DNA of 64,000 bases, taken from Ostreococcus mediterraneus. Lineage: Eukaryota; Chlorophyta; Mamiellophyceae; Mamiellales; Bathycoccaceae. Under the pieces are notes generated by a model. The model was given only the letters and a program-made list of their open reading frames with translations, was not told the DNA's origin and did not search any database. This document shows, in pieces, positions 1-9,739 of the stretch (its first letter is position 1; each line of letters begins with the position of its first letter). The stretch lies in NCBI GenBank assembly GCA_012295225.1, contig WMKK01000022.1, positions 1-64,000 on the forward strand. Direction: 5' to 3'. A program made the translations under genes and the position numbers.

Positions 1-87
1 AACCCTAAACCCTAAACCCTAAACCCTAAACCCTAAACCCTAAACCCTAAACCCTAAACCCTAAACCCTAAACCCTAAACCCTAAAC
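1..87. repeat. Telomere array (CCCTAAA)n
   Basis: About twelve uninterrupted copies of CCCTAAA, the complement of the plant/green-algal telomere unit TTTAGGG. The array begins at base 1 and stops sharply at 87, so the window opens at a true chromosome end with the G-rich strand on the minus strand. Confidence 0.97.
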
Positions 88-313
88 TCGATATTATTTT
101 AGGGCTTTTGACGCCACCAGAACACGGAGTGTATCACGTACCCTAAAATGCAAACCCACACACACATAAATGTCCGATATCGTCTTGACGCCGACGACGC
201 ACGCAAAATGCAAACCCACGTCGCGCATCTACGCAAAAAGTCCTACCCATCCAACGAAAGACATCCGTCGTGCGGTGCCGGGAAAGCAAAAAATGGACCC
301 CTCAGTACCGTAT
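88..313. other. Subtelomeric spacer without a visible gene
   Basis: A short low-complexity stretch between the telomere and the first coding-like sequence. It contains a short internal repeat (the text 'aaaatgcaaaccca' occurs near 147 and 207). I see no gene in it. Confidence 0.5.
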
Positions 314-1157
314 TTAAGCTTTTTTGAAGCCTATCATTTTTCGCGCTAAATCAAGCATGTACACATTTGTGTTCGGAACTTCGGTATCGCGCACGAGAAC
401 GTCAAAGTCATCACGAAAAAAAGCTATGATTTGAAATTTGCCGTCGATGGACATCGAGACATCCGGAATCGGTGCGCTGAGCACGGAGATCTCGACCCCT
501 TTGCATGACGACCACGCCCTTCTGGGCGTCCCGTGGGCGCGCGTGGCGATGGGCGCGAGGCGCACGACGACGCGCGCCAGGCGTCGACGCGACGCCGCGG
601 GCGTGCCACACAGCGACGGGGCGTATGAAACGCATATCGTAGCGCGCGTTCGCGCCCTGAGACGGCCAAACCCGGCGCTCGGCGACGCGGGGACGGGCGT
701 CATGCACGAGATGGGGCACGAACCGCGACGGTCATCGCGCGTGCATGCGCGCCCTGGACGCGCGGATGCGGGTCAGAAACGCGGGTTCGACAACGCGCAC
801 GTAGCAAATACATTGTTGGGCGTGTCCGAGGCATGCGGTGGGGTCGTGAAGCGCGTAGCGCGGCTCATGCCGGACGGTTCTGTCGCTGTGCATGGTGTTG
901 CAGGGCCCTCATCGCGCTATGGAGCTCGTCAAATCGTCGACGCACGCGCTGTCGCCGCGGATGAGGAGCGCGGACATGTGCACGATGCTGTTGTTGATGC
1001 GCACGCGCCGGCAGATGACGCAGGAGCCGCGCCGGAGGGGCCGGAAGGTGCAGTTGCATGCCCTGTGGTGCATGATGATTTTGCGCCGAGCGCGCCCGTC
1101 ATCGCGGCGCCGCAACCGGTGCGCATTCGAGGCCGGGGACACGAGAGACGGCTGCAA
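314..1157 (-). pseudogene. Possible degraded coding sequence opposite the Fanzor N-terminus
   Basis: Two minus-strand stretches look more protein-like than the overlapping plus frame. Between about 1157 and 909 the translation has CNC and CVIC cysteine pairs spaced like a small zinc site. Between about 480 and 314 it has a mixed hydrophobic/acidic composition ending in a lysine-rich tail. They are in different frames, so the sequence would be broken if real. It would be divergent from the Fanzor gene, as a second transposon gene often is. I do not recognise the family, and it may only be a composition artefact in GC-rich DNA. Confidence 0.25.
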
Positions 1158-2773
1158 ATAGCTGCATTAAATCACGGTTTGAAGTCCACGACGCAGTTTT
1201 GGGAAGGCGAGCGCTTGAAGGTGCGGTTGTACAACAAGATCCCGATGCCACGTTGCGCCGCGCGTGGCGAGACGCGCGTGGGGAACTGGACGGCGCCCGT
1301 GTACCCCCTGGATGAAGAGCGCTCTGCCGTGTACGAGCGCGATGAAGACACAACAATACAGATGTTCGAAGCGCTCGAGCGAATCGCCGACGGTCCCGAG
1401 GAAAGGGGTGACAAGTTGCATGCATTCACACAACGCAAGCGCCCGCTGCACGGACAGCTGAAAACATACCGATGTCGCGCGTACCCGACGGCCAAGCAAG
1501 CGAAAATACTGAAGAAGTTTTGTCAAGTGCAAACGTTTGATGCGTACAACGCGGCGATCGATGTCATCAAGGAGAAACCGTCGTGTAGTCTGACGTGGGT
1601 GACCAATCGCGTGAAGGCTGCGCTGAATTGGGACAAGCGCGACGTTCCCGCCAAAGTGAGAGACGCGGGCGCTGTCGAAGGACACAACGCGTACTTGTCG
1701 AATGAAAGGAAACGGCTGAAGGCGCTTCATGAACGCAACGAGAGATTCAGGTACGAGCTCAAGCATCGATCGCCGAAGACCACGCCCGTCGTGCGGTGCA
1801 CGTTTGGAGCGACGCACAGCGGCGTCAAGCATGTCGACCGGGACGACGCGTCGTCGCGCACTGTTCGATTGGATTTTGAACGAGGCGCACACCGGACATC
1901 AGCGTTTCATGAATTAGGCGTCGTGAAGGTTCGCGAGGGCGCGCTCGGCGATCTCGAGGACAAGTTCAACTTTCGTGTGACAAACGCACGAACGCACATG
2001 AAGATCGCCGCGCAAAAAGAGAACATGAGTTTTGAATACGATTCGCGCCGGCGACGATGGTACCTCGTCGTGTTGTACGACGCGCCTGGTCCACCCCAGA
2101 AGAAAACGCCCGCGGAGTGCGTTGACATGGCGGTGTTTGACTTGGGCGTGCGCACGCCGGCGACGATTTTTTCACCCATCACAGGCGACGTGTTTGAGCC
2201 GTACCCGCGCGAGCTGCGCGAGCACATGAAGCGACGATGGCGCCGCATGCAGCAATTGCAGTCGCAGATTGCGCAACGCAATTGGTCGCGTGAGCGCCAC
2301 AAACGCGCGGGCCAAAATATCGACGAACGAGGAAGCAGTACGCGCGCACGACGCGACGGATGAAGGCGACGCTCCAAACCAGGCACCTTGAGTTTGCGCA
2401 ATGGATGAGATGGGTCCATCGGTCGGTGGCGAAGACGGTGGCCACGCGATACGATGCAATCGCGTGTGCGCCGTTAGATTTGAAGCACATCTTCGCGCGG
2501 CAGCTCAACGACACGGCGGCGCAACGGGTCATCAAACGTCGAAGTCGCCGAGTCACCCACGCGCTCTCGCTCCGTCGATGCACCGAGGCGTTGAAGTACG
2601 CCTGCACGCAAGCTGGAAAAATCGTCGTGATCGACGGAGCGATTGAATCAGGAACGTCGAAAACGTGCGGTAATTGCGGATGGGAGAATGACGCGCTCGG
2701 CCACGCGAGGGAATTTGTGTGCCACATGCGATTTTTACACAGCCAAGCATTGCGAGGATCCTACGCTCTTTGA
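438..2773 (+). pseudogene. Fanzor (eukaryotic TnpB-like RNA-guided nuclease), truncated and frameshifted
   Basis: Fanzors are eukaryotic relatives of TnpB/Cas12: RuvC-fold, RNA-guided nucleases carried by transposons and some large DNA viruses. The recognisable core starts near 1459 with the OrfB-type N-terminus (YRCRAYPTAKQAKILKKF). The RuvC-I aspartate lies in FDLGVRTPATIF (D at base 2139). A zinc ribbon begins TSKTCGNCGWEN (about 2655-2690). A glutamate shortly before it (IESGTSKTC) sits where Fanzors are thought to keep their displaced catalytic Glu. The frame shifts by -1 at about 2360 (overlapping ATGA). The end is cut inside the zinc ribbon at 2730, where a duplicated unrelated sequence begins, so the RuvC-III aspartate is lost. 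The first ~270 codons look non-homologous; the ATG at 1245 is the likelier start. It is almost certainly inactive as it stands. Confidence 0.8.
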
Positions 2774-2935
2774 AATAGCCGCCGCGCAAGTAAAACGGTT
2801 TATCCAAGCCAAAGGATACGAATAAACTTCAGGAAATCGTGCAAGGTACGCGGATTTGCAAGCTGCGAGTAATTCTTTGCCCGAGTCACCCGTTCGACAA
2901 GATGCCGCCGACGACGCCGATGACGACGACGACTA
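2731..2935 (+). repeat. Direct repeat, copy 1 (joined to the cut Fanzor end)
   Basis: About 205 bp nearly identical to 3069-3273. Copy 1 begins at the GCGATTTTTAC motif that cuts the Fanzor zinc ribbon. It carries the C-terminal coding end of the protein fragment described at 2957-3163, followed by a GAC-rich stretch. Confidence 0.85.
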
Positions 2936-2956
2936 TCAGCAGCAGCGGCAGCTCAC

Positions 2957-3163
2957 GTGCGAGATAGTCTCTATGTCGCACGTTCTCACCAACACAAGAT
3001 AGTTGAAGATTCGTTTATTTGCGAAGCGTTGGCACGCATCGACTTGTGTGATGAGGCGGCGAAGCGCGATTTTTACACAGCCAAGCATTGCGAGGATCCT
3101 ACGCTCTTTGAAATAGCCGCCGCGCAAGTAAAACGGTTTATCCAAGCCAAAGGATACGAATAA
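2957..3163 (+). pseudogene. Unrecognised protein, C-terminal fragment
   Basis: A 68-codon frame whose C-terminal half reads like a genuine protein end (FYTAKHCEDPTLFEIAAA, then VKRFIQAKGYE and stop). The same end is duplicated in the preceding repeat copy, where it follows the truncated Fanzor. The N-terminal part looks less like protein, so the frame is probably the tail of a gene whose front was lost. I do not recognise the family. Confidence 0.35.
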
Positions 3164-3273
3164 ACTTCAGGGAATCGTGCAAGGTACGCGGATTTGCAAG
3201 CTGCGAGTAATTCTTTGCCCGAGTCACCCGTTCGACAAGATGCCGCCGATGACGCCGATGACGACGACGACGA
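3069..3273 (+). repeat. Direct repeat, copy 2
   Basis: Second copy of the 2731-2935 unit, 338 bp downstream, with only a few differences. It diverges at the end of a GAC run (copy 1 continues TATCAGCAG, copy 2 CATCTTCCG). The tandem arrangement suggests a local duplication at the site where the Fanzor was cut. Confidence 0.85.
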
Positions 3274-4789
3274 CATCTTCCGCGACGATTCAATAGACGA
3301 TTCTCGCGCGATAAACGACTGTGAGAGCGATGCCCGTGAGCGCAGTGATCGTTTTTCAAAATGTCAACGACAAAATCTTCAACAGCGCCTGGTACTTGAA
3401 CCGTTGGACTTCAATAGCAAGTGAATTGTTTTCTAGTGATCCATCCTCGAACGGTAGCTCTGAAATACCGAGCAGAGAGTCGATGATGATTCGAGTGCTC
3501 ATCCCTTCCATACAAAGCGTCAAACCGGTGGGTAAACGACGTATTCAACGGAATGAATGACAATACTTCTGCCCATTCACTCTGCAGGTCGGTGTCTTTC
3601 TCCGTATTCCACTGTACCAAGAGCTCTGCCGTCACCCCATCGCGTTCCTCCTTATACCAGTGCTAACAACCGCATCTAACGGTTACAGTGTATAGTGTCA
3701 CTCACTTTAATTAATTCGCAATTTAATTAATTCGCAATTTAATTCGCAATTATTTTCCTGGGTGCAATTCAGACATAGTGTGAAGGCACGCAATTGATAT
3801 CTTCCGATGAAAACGAATCCCACTGCAGCTACGACGGGTTATGCAGTCATTTATCAACGTTTAGTGCCAGTTAAGCGATGGATGGGGGCATGAATAAATA
3901 ATAAATATTTCAATAATTGATGCGCCGAGTGACATTGATTAGACGTTTCAATTCAAAACGCGTAGTCACATTGTAATTGAGAAATTGTTGGTGATCACAT
4001 CGTGCCATGAACGATTTCGGTCGGATTTCGAAGATTGAGAATTATTTCTGGTCATGTCATTTAATTAAAATTAAATGCACCCATGTGATTTAATTCCTCT
4101 GCTTCTACGGCCTAATTAGGTTTTCCAATGCATCATCAGTGATGCCGTGATACACGTCATGATCTACACGTTCGCGTAGACAAATTTGGTCCTTGGTGAA
4201 AGGAATATACGTGTTTCGAGACAAAGCAATGCGCGATACAAATTTTCTAGCATCTCAAATACCTTAAAAACGAGAATTTAAAAGACCGCATAGCATCGCT
4301 TTGAACACAGACGCGTTTGCATGTTCGTGAAATTGACTCAGGGCACGTAGTTTTACAAAATCCGGATCAATTGCGACATTGCAAGCGTGTAGTGATTTAA
4401 TTCATAATTAACACCGATGTTGAAGATTAATTAATTACATTTAATTATATCAATACATGTTTTGATTGTTGATTAATTAATACGGATTGCGTATGCCGAC
4501 ACGGGCGCACCTCTTTTCGAGAGCGTACAAATCGGTAGGGTTGGTACGCGCCATGCGATGCAGCGTCTTTTCCGAACGTGAAAACCTGGAGCTGAACTTG
4601 TAAAACTTGTACGTGGCCGTGAGACTCGCAGATCCCCGTTCACCAAAGTTCAACCCCACCAGAGGTTATAGGTCATGTTAGAGTTCGCTTCCGCCTGACG
4701 CCCCCTCCTATTTTATGATCCAAGCGCACGAGTTGAGCGTCATTATTCGTTGATTTTGTGCGTCGCCGTAAAGTGCTCCAGATGGAAGC
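3274..4789. other. AT-rich spacer with scattered TTAATTAA motifs
   Basis: From about 3690 to 4470 the DNA is clearly AT-rich, with many TTAATTAA and AATTAATT motifs, unlike the GC-rich Fanzor before it. Two short minus-strand frames exist (3411-3635, with a start MTAELLVQWNTEKDTD; and 4477-4659). Both are somewhat protein-like but too short and unfamiliar to name. I see no convincing gene. Confidence 0.45.
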
Positions 4790-5135
4790 GCAAGTTCTCC
4801 ACGCAGAAAGAGCACCAGTTTTGAATACGACTCGCGGCGCAGACGATATCTCGTCGTGTTGAACGACGCGCCTGCTCCACCTCAAACAACAACGCCGGCT
4901 GAGAGCGTTGACATAGCGGTGTTTGACTTGGGCGTGCGCCTGCCAGCGATGGTTTTTCCACCTATCACGGGCGACGTGTTTGAGCCATCCATGCCCGCGA
5001 AGACAGTGGCGACGCAATACTACGATGCAATCTCATGCGCGACGTTAGATTTTGAAGAGTGTATTCGCGCGTCATCTTAACGACACGGTGGGGTAGCGGT
5101 TCATCAAGCGTCGAAGTCGCCAAGTGATCAACGCG
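4790..5135 (+). pseudogene. Second Fanzor remnant (RuvC-I region)
   Basis: A diverged copy of the Fanzor core: it repeats the segment around FEYDSRRRR, the proline-rich DAPAPPQTTTPAE and the RuvC-I block VFDLGVRLPAMVF. It then jumps over roughly 200 bp relative to the first copy and resumes at the YDAISCA block before decaying. It lacks the N-terminus, the zinc ribbon and RuvC-III. Two independent remnants within 5 kb of the telomere show the family has moved or been duplicated here more than once. Confidence 0.75.
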
Positions 5136-5141
5136 CACGCG

Positions 5142-5153
5142 CACGTGCACGTG
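5142..5153. promoter_or_regulatory. Twin G-box (CACGTG) pair
   Basis: Two adjacent CACGTG palindromes, the core that plant-type bZIP and bHLH factors bind. They lie about 800 bp before the DUF3431 gene and may be coincidental in this GC-rich stretch. Confidence 0.2.
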
Positions 5154-5199
5154 CACGCTTTCGAGTCGAAAATTCCGACGACCCACTCCGCCCGGCGAA

Positions 5200-5616
5200 G
5201 GAGTGGCATACTCACCATTTGGGGGACGTGAGCCGTGAATACTCACCCCCGGTGAGTATAGGCGTGAGTATCGTACTTAATACGCACTAAGCCTATGTGA
5301 ATATTTCATTTAGAGCTCCATAGCGTGAGTGCGGTATTAAGTACGAGTCTTTTACGCACCGGTCGTGTAAACATGGGCCGAGTAAATTGTTGTTTCTGAG
5401 CCCTAGCTGGCCCCGCCTCTCTCGTGTGCGCGCGCTCGTTATTTCGTCACGTATTTATGCATTTATTAGACTATTAATGTATTTTCAAAAATCACGCATC
5501 ACATAAAAGTCGTGTTGGGTTGGACATACTCCACCATTCAGGGGGGGCGTGAGGCGTGTCGTGAGTATTCACGTGAGTATGAGTATGAGTACGAAACGTG
5601 AGTATGGCCAACACAG
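5200..5616. mobile_element. Miniature element of the CTGTGTTGGC family, copy 1
   Basis: Non-coding, and related in sequence to 9251-9666, 9740-10565 and 60510-60643. Shared blocks include AAGTACGAG...CGCACCGG.CGTGTAAACATG, the GAGTAAA..TTCTGA.CCCTA block and ATTTTCAAAAATCACGC. It ends in GCCAACACAG, the inverted terminal sequence of the family. The left terminus is not clearly preserved. Confidence 0.6.
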
Positions 5617-5959
5617 CTCCGCCGGGGCTTGTCGGACTGGCGCCTATACTGTTTACGCATACACACCACCCAATCAACTACGAAACACACCCCCGGACGA
5701 CCCGTCCTGAAAATCCTCTGTACGCACGCAGCCTAAAACAAGGGTGCACGTGCGCACGTGCATGTCAGTGCGTGTAACTTGCACGTGTAAGTATGAATTT
5801 CGCCCATCCCTAGGCGTCAAGTGTTCGGTGCAGAAGGTGCAGAAGAGCAAGGAACGCGCGCTGGCGACACACACTACCTCTCTGCTTTTTGCGGCGGACG
5901 ATCACTGCACGCAGATGATCGAAACGACGTGAACACATCACAGCGTTCATTTTAGACGA
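5617..5959. other. Upstream region of the DUF3431 gene
   Basis: No gene seen. Three CACGTG palindromes lie at 5747-5752, 5755-5760 and 5782-5787, 173-213 bp before the start codon, and could be G-box sites. This is inference only, though a bZIP gene of the G-box-binding type lies at 26973-27764. Confidence 0.3.
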
Positions 5960-6904
5960 ATGAGCCGACGCGTATGTGCGACTCGCGCGGGCTGGTGTGC
6001 CGTGAGCGCCACTCTTTTTGTTTTGGTGTCGTGCACAACAACAGCCTTCGTGGTCATGAAAAACTTGCCGTGGTCTATCTTCCTAGTCGATACGCCTCTA
6101 GGTTTCAAACTTTTGGAACGACTGTACACAGCGCCTCTGGTGAATTTTCGGCACACAATAGACATCGTGCTTTCAGTGTATGATGAACCACCACAAGTGT
6201 TGCTCTCACACCTTGAGACGTGCTGCCCCAAAGACACGTGTAGAGTATTCATCTACACGTCCTTCGCCGAAAGCGCGAGGCGTTCGCACTCGCACGAGCG
6301 CCAGCAGCGCGGTGCGTATACTAAAGATGAATGGAGTGCATTTGCCACAAATTTCACGAAAGACGTGGACGTTGTGAACAACGAGTGGACTGGGGCAGAG
6401 GCGACGGGGTACATAACACATATCGTCGAGCACTACCAGGATCTCGCAGAAGTGCTAGTTTTCGCCCACGGACACGTGAAATCTCGACACAGTCGTGAAC
6501 TTTGCACGGCGATACAAAGAGGTCTCGGTCGGCTTAGAGATGACGTAGATTTACCAATATTCGTTAACATAAACAACTGGCATCAGCGCAGGTGCGTTTC
6601 ACGCACGCGGGTTCGAGGCCAATACGCCACGAAAGAATTGCGAGATGCGTTGTACGCTGCATGGCACACGCTCGTTAGCGGTGATTCTGTAGCCGAACCA
6701 GCGAGGTTTACGTGGGAATGTTGTGCGCAATTTGTGACGACGCGCGCGAGCATCCGCCAACGCTCACACAAAGCGTGGTCACATATGTTCGATGTCATGT
6801 CACAAGGCACGTATGGTGATGGCCTAGTTGCTGGATTTCTTTGGGAATACTTATGGCCCACGCTAATCGATGAGTACGGCAACGTTGGCAAAGCAACATG
6901 TTGA
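5960..6904 (+). CDS. DUF3431 family protein, membrane-anchored
   Basis: A 314-residue protein with an N-terminal hydrophobic anchor (about residues 12-33), then a luminal domain that matches the DUF3431 family pattern known from fungi and algae. The diagnostic parts are VFAHGHVKSRH (the family's 'HGH..xxH' motif, about residues 165-176), FTWECCAQFVTTRASIR, and the C-terminal GFLWEYLWPTL block. The family has no assigned activity. Its layout (anchor plus globular domain with conserved His, Cys and acidic residues) and its frequent position among glycosyltransferases suggest a role in glycan processing, which is inference. The start is the first ATG of the frame, just before the anchor. A second, more diverged member is at 10897-11979. 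Confidence 0.75.
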   Translation: MSRRVCATRAGWCAVSATLFVLVSCTTTAFVVMKNLPWSIFLVDTPLGFKLLERLYTAPLVNFRHTIDIVLSVYDEPPQVLLSHLETCCPKDTCRVFIYTSFAESARRSHSHERQQRGAYTKDEWSAFATNFTKDVDVVNNEWTGAEATGYITHIVEHYQDLAEVLVFAHGHVKSRHSRELCTAIQRGLGRLRDDVDLPIFVNINNWHQRRCVSRTRVRGQYATKELRDALYAAWHTLVSGDSVAEPARFTWECCAQFVTTRASIRQRSHKAWSHMFDVMSQGTYGDGLVAGFLWEYLWPTLIDEYGNVGKATC

Positions 6905-6939
6905 GAGACGTGCGCGAAAGACGTATGATCCTTTATTAA

Positions 6940-7350
6940 TTAGTTTCCCGATGAATAATAATACAATGCGTGCTTTGAAGACGACGAATAGCGCATCACT
7001 CTCGCCCTCTTGTGACACAAGCGATGTGTGTTGGGGCGACAATTGTACTCGTAACCCAATACACACGCGCCATGCTGCTTGTGGATGTTGTAAAATAGTT
7101 CTGACCAGATAATTTGATCGTTCCACCCTAGTTTCATCTGCGATTCAATGATGTCACGATGATCTATAAGTACTTGCTTGTGCAATACGAAGAACCCTTC
7201 GTTCACGCCCCAGCATAGCTCTGGTAAGTGCCATCGACGAAAAACATTTGGAAAATCTTTCACTCCCATGAGCTGATAATGTGCAGGAATTCGTGTTATG
7301 AGAGCGCTCAGTTCGCCAACAAGGACCACCATAAGTATTGCACTTTTCAT
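6940..7350 (-). CDS. Hypothetical protein, possibly C-terminal part of a glycosyltransferase
   Basis: A 136-residue frame that converges on the DUF3431 gene. It opens with a hydrophobic stretch (about residues 1-20) and contains ELCWGVNEGFFVL, GWNDQIIW and VLGYEYNCRP. This resembles the C-terminal half of GT8-like transferases (a 'N-G-F-F-V-L' strand, a 'W-x-DQ' turn, then 'YN' near the metal site). No DXD motif is present, so it is either a fragment or something else. Low confidence in any function. Confidence 0.4.
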   Translation of the reverse strand: MKSAILMVVLVGELSALITRIPAHYQLMGVKDFPNVFRRWHLPELCWGVNEGFFVLHKQVLIDHRDIIESQMKLGWNDQIIWSELFYNIHKQHGACVLGYEYNCRPNTHRLCHKRARVMRYSSSSKHALYYYSSGN

Positions 7351-7854
7351 CCGTCTTTGCAGAAAAAGACGCTCTGTTGGCCTCTATGCTCCTATGCTAT
7401 GCTCGTGGCCTGAGGAAAGATTGTTATACTAATTGTTGGTAATAATTAGCATTTGGCGAACGCTATAATCCCACAAATTTTCGGACTTTGGCGTGAAATT
7501 ATTATACCTACGCCGTTGTGATATGGGTGATCACGCCCTGTTGGCCCAAATGTGATATTCAACTGTTTGCAACACGCATTGAGTTCATGGATGATATACT
7601 CATGGTACTGCTATCATCGCTGTGTTTGTGACCCTGGTAATAACGTCCTCAAAATTGTTGAAGGAAATCGCGTTCTGCTTCTTCGTCGGTGCAGCTATAC
7701 CGCATGAATTGTCTCAAAACTGTTTTTTTTGTTCTTTGTGACTTCATTTGGACTTGGATCAGGAAAGACATCAGTTAATGTGTTCTTGGATCTGTCATCA
7801 TGTGCTACCGGTAATTCAATCCAATTAATTGGGATCTTTTGGGATATAGTACAA
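7351..7854. other. Intergenic, no gene seen
   Basis: AT-rich DNA between a glycosyltransferase-like fragment and the 7855-9196 element. A few short minus-strand frames upstream of 7350 may continue the fragment, but I cannot follow a family through them. Confidence 0.35.
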
Positions 7855-9196
7855 GATATAATTACTCTTCGGCTACCTACTTAACCTTCTTTTTTCCGCT
7901 TGCGTCGACGCGCCGGTGAGCAATTAATCGTGAAATCAAAGCATTAGTTCAAAAGAAAAAGTAATTATGCACCTTTGCACCAAATTTCAGATCGATCGGC
8001 GTCGTCGCGGCGCGTCTAGAGGCGTTTTTGTAGAAGGTTAAGTAGCTCTTGGTGGATGGTGTTCCACATGAGATTCGGCACGTCATCACATCACGTCTCT
8101 ATCTGTCGCGCGCCGAGGTTTAATCGAATGTAATGAATGTATTTTACAACATAAATGATTTATCTATACACGAATGTCGCTCATGGAGCGTTCCGCCATG
8201 GAAACGTCGGCGGCTGCCTCCGACGCAATGTCAGCGTCAGGCTCGCCAAGGCTCTCGCTCTCGGTGACGTCGCCGAGCTGGCTCATGGGCGATCCCGGCT
8301 GTATTTCAGGCTCGGGAGCGTCCATGAAGAGCACCTCGGGGTATTGTGCTTCTATGAGGTCTTTCAGCACTTCAACGAACCACGCACGCGACATCTGTGC
8401 GGGAAACCAATCGTCCCCGCGCCGCGCCCAGCCTCTTGCTCAGTACCACCACACCATGCGTACCGATGTAGCCGCTCTGCTTCAGCGCTTCAGCGTACGT
8501 CAGGTGGTCATCCGCGTACCTACTGGGACTCTCTCGATAATTCCCTCGCAGGAGCGCCTCCGCCGCATCAAGCGCCGCCATATTGCGTCGTCGCGTGCTC
8601 GTTGGAGCGTCTCCACTTCCCACGCCGACATCATGAGCTCGCGCGGGCGTCTCTTCGCCGGCGCGAAGCACGCACGCTCGCGGCGACCGTCGGTTTGCGA
8701 TCGGGGTATTTGGATCTAATTCTCCGAGCGCGGACCGCATCGTTCACCGCCGCTCCGCGCGCCTACGCGCCTATGAACGATCGTACCGAATCGCCGCAAT
8801 TCGCGCGTGCCACGTGAATTAATCAACGTTGCACATTCCCACTGCGCCGACGCAAAACGCAACAGATTCACTCGAAACTCGACGAAAAGTGAGAAAAACA
8901 AACGAGGATGCGCTTACCTTCTTTGGCGCGCGTCGGTGCGACCGCCGCGCGCCGGTGTGTGCGTCGCCATGACGAAGGTTAAGTAGCTTTTAACAGCTTT
9001 TGACAGATGCGTTTTTTCCCGACACGGTGCGTCGCGACGACGACGTCTTTTTATCTCAAACTTTGTGCGTACGTGAGTCGTATTCGTTTGAGCGTCTCTG
9101 CGAAATTTCGTTAAAAACTAAGCATTACAGCGCCGCCTAGAAGAGATTAAGCTACTTAACCTTCGAAATGACTGGAGGCCGAAGAGTAATTATATC
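7855..9196. mobile_element. Candidate non-autonomous DNA transposon carrying a gene fragment
   Basis: A perfect 19-bp inverted repeat GATATAATTACTCTTCGGC is at 7855-7873 and its complement at 9178-9196. Inside each end is a second inverted pair built on GAAGGTTAAGTAG: the left unit spans about 7878-8047 and the right unit about 8979-9163. The ends are therefore two short inverted cassettes flanking a GC-rich coding-like centre. No transposase is visible. The design suits a non-autonomous element that has captured host DNA. Confidence 0.5.
8164..8740 (-). pseudogene. Unrecognised gene fragment inside the 7855-9196 element
   Basis: Minus-strand frames 8740-8372 and 8394-8164 read as one protein interrupted by a one-base shift near 8400. 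The upstream part contains SRYADDHLTYAEALKQSGY and GTHGVVVLSKRLGA. The downstream part continues WFPAQMSRAWFVEVLKDLI and ends in an acidic, serine-rich tail. The composition is GC-rich, unlike the AT-rich surroundings, which fits capture from a core chromosome. I do not recognise the family. Confidence 0.4.
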
Positions 9197-9250
9197 GGGT
9201 ACCATGTCCGCTTGTAATATCTCAAATGGAGTACCGGTACTTGTGAGAAA

Positions 9251-9666
9251 CTGTGTTGGCCGAAACAGCATACTAGGGGCGTACATCCTACATATGTAGG
9301 CCCGGCCTGCATACGCGTGCATACCATACTTAACACATAATAAGCTTATGTAATATACCGCTTGAGTGATACATGCCGTACATATGATGTTAAGTACGAG
9401 TGTTTTGCGCACCGGCCGTGTAAACATGCGCCGGGTAAACCCTTATTTCTGAACCCTAGCCACCCCTCGTCGCGTACCTTAAAATGGCCAGTCATTTCGT
9501 CCAGTACTTACGTAATTATTAGACTATCAATGTATTTCTAAAAATCATGCCCCGCATAAAAGTCGTTTTTCCATGGCCATATGCACGCCCCCGGGGCGTA
9601 CATCCTACATATGTACGTACATATACATCTACATACCATTCGTACATATACATACCGCCAACACAG
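9251..9666. mobile_element. Miniature element of the CTGTGTTGGC family, copy 2
   Basis: A 416-bp non-coding element bounded by CTGTGTTGGC (9251-9260) and its complement GCCAACACAG (9657-9666). It contains a GGCCCGGCCTGCATACG block also found inverted at 60510-60643, and the CGCACCGG.CGTGTAAACATG block shared with 5200-5616. This is the most complete copy in the window. Confidence 0.65.
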
Positions 9667-9739
9667 GTGAGAAAGACAGATTTTTCTCTCTCTCTGTTGT
9701 TTTTGCGACTATCATCGCGTAACCAACATAGTGGGTATT

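Noticed and set aside
3690-4470. AT-rich stretch considered as a centromere or replication origin
   Set aside because: AT-richness and TTAATTAA motifs alone are not enough evidence, and the position next to a telomere makes a centromere unlikely.
8155-8817. Plus-strand 220-codon frame
   Set aside because: The minus strand reads more like protein here; the plus frame is rich in Arg/His/Pro from GC-rich composition.
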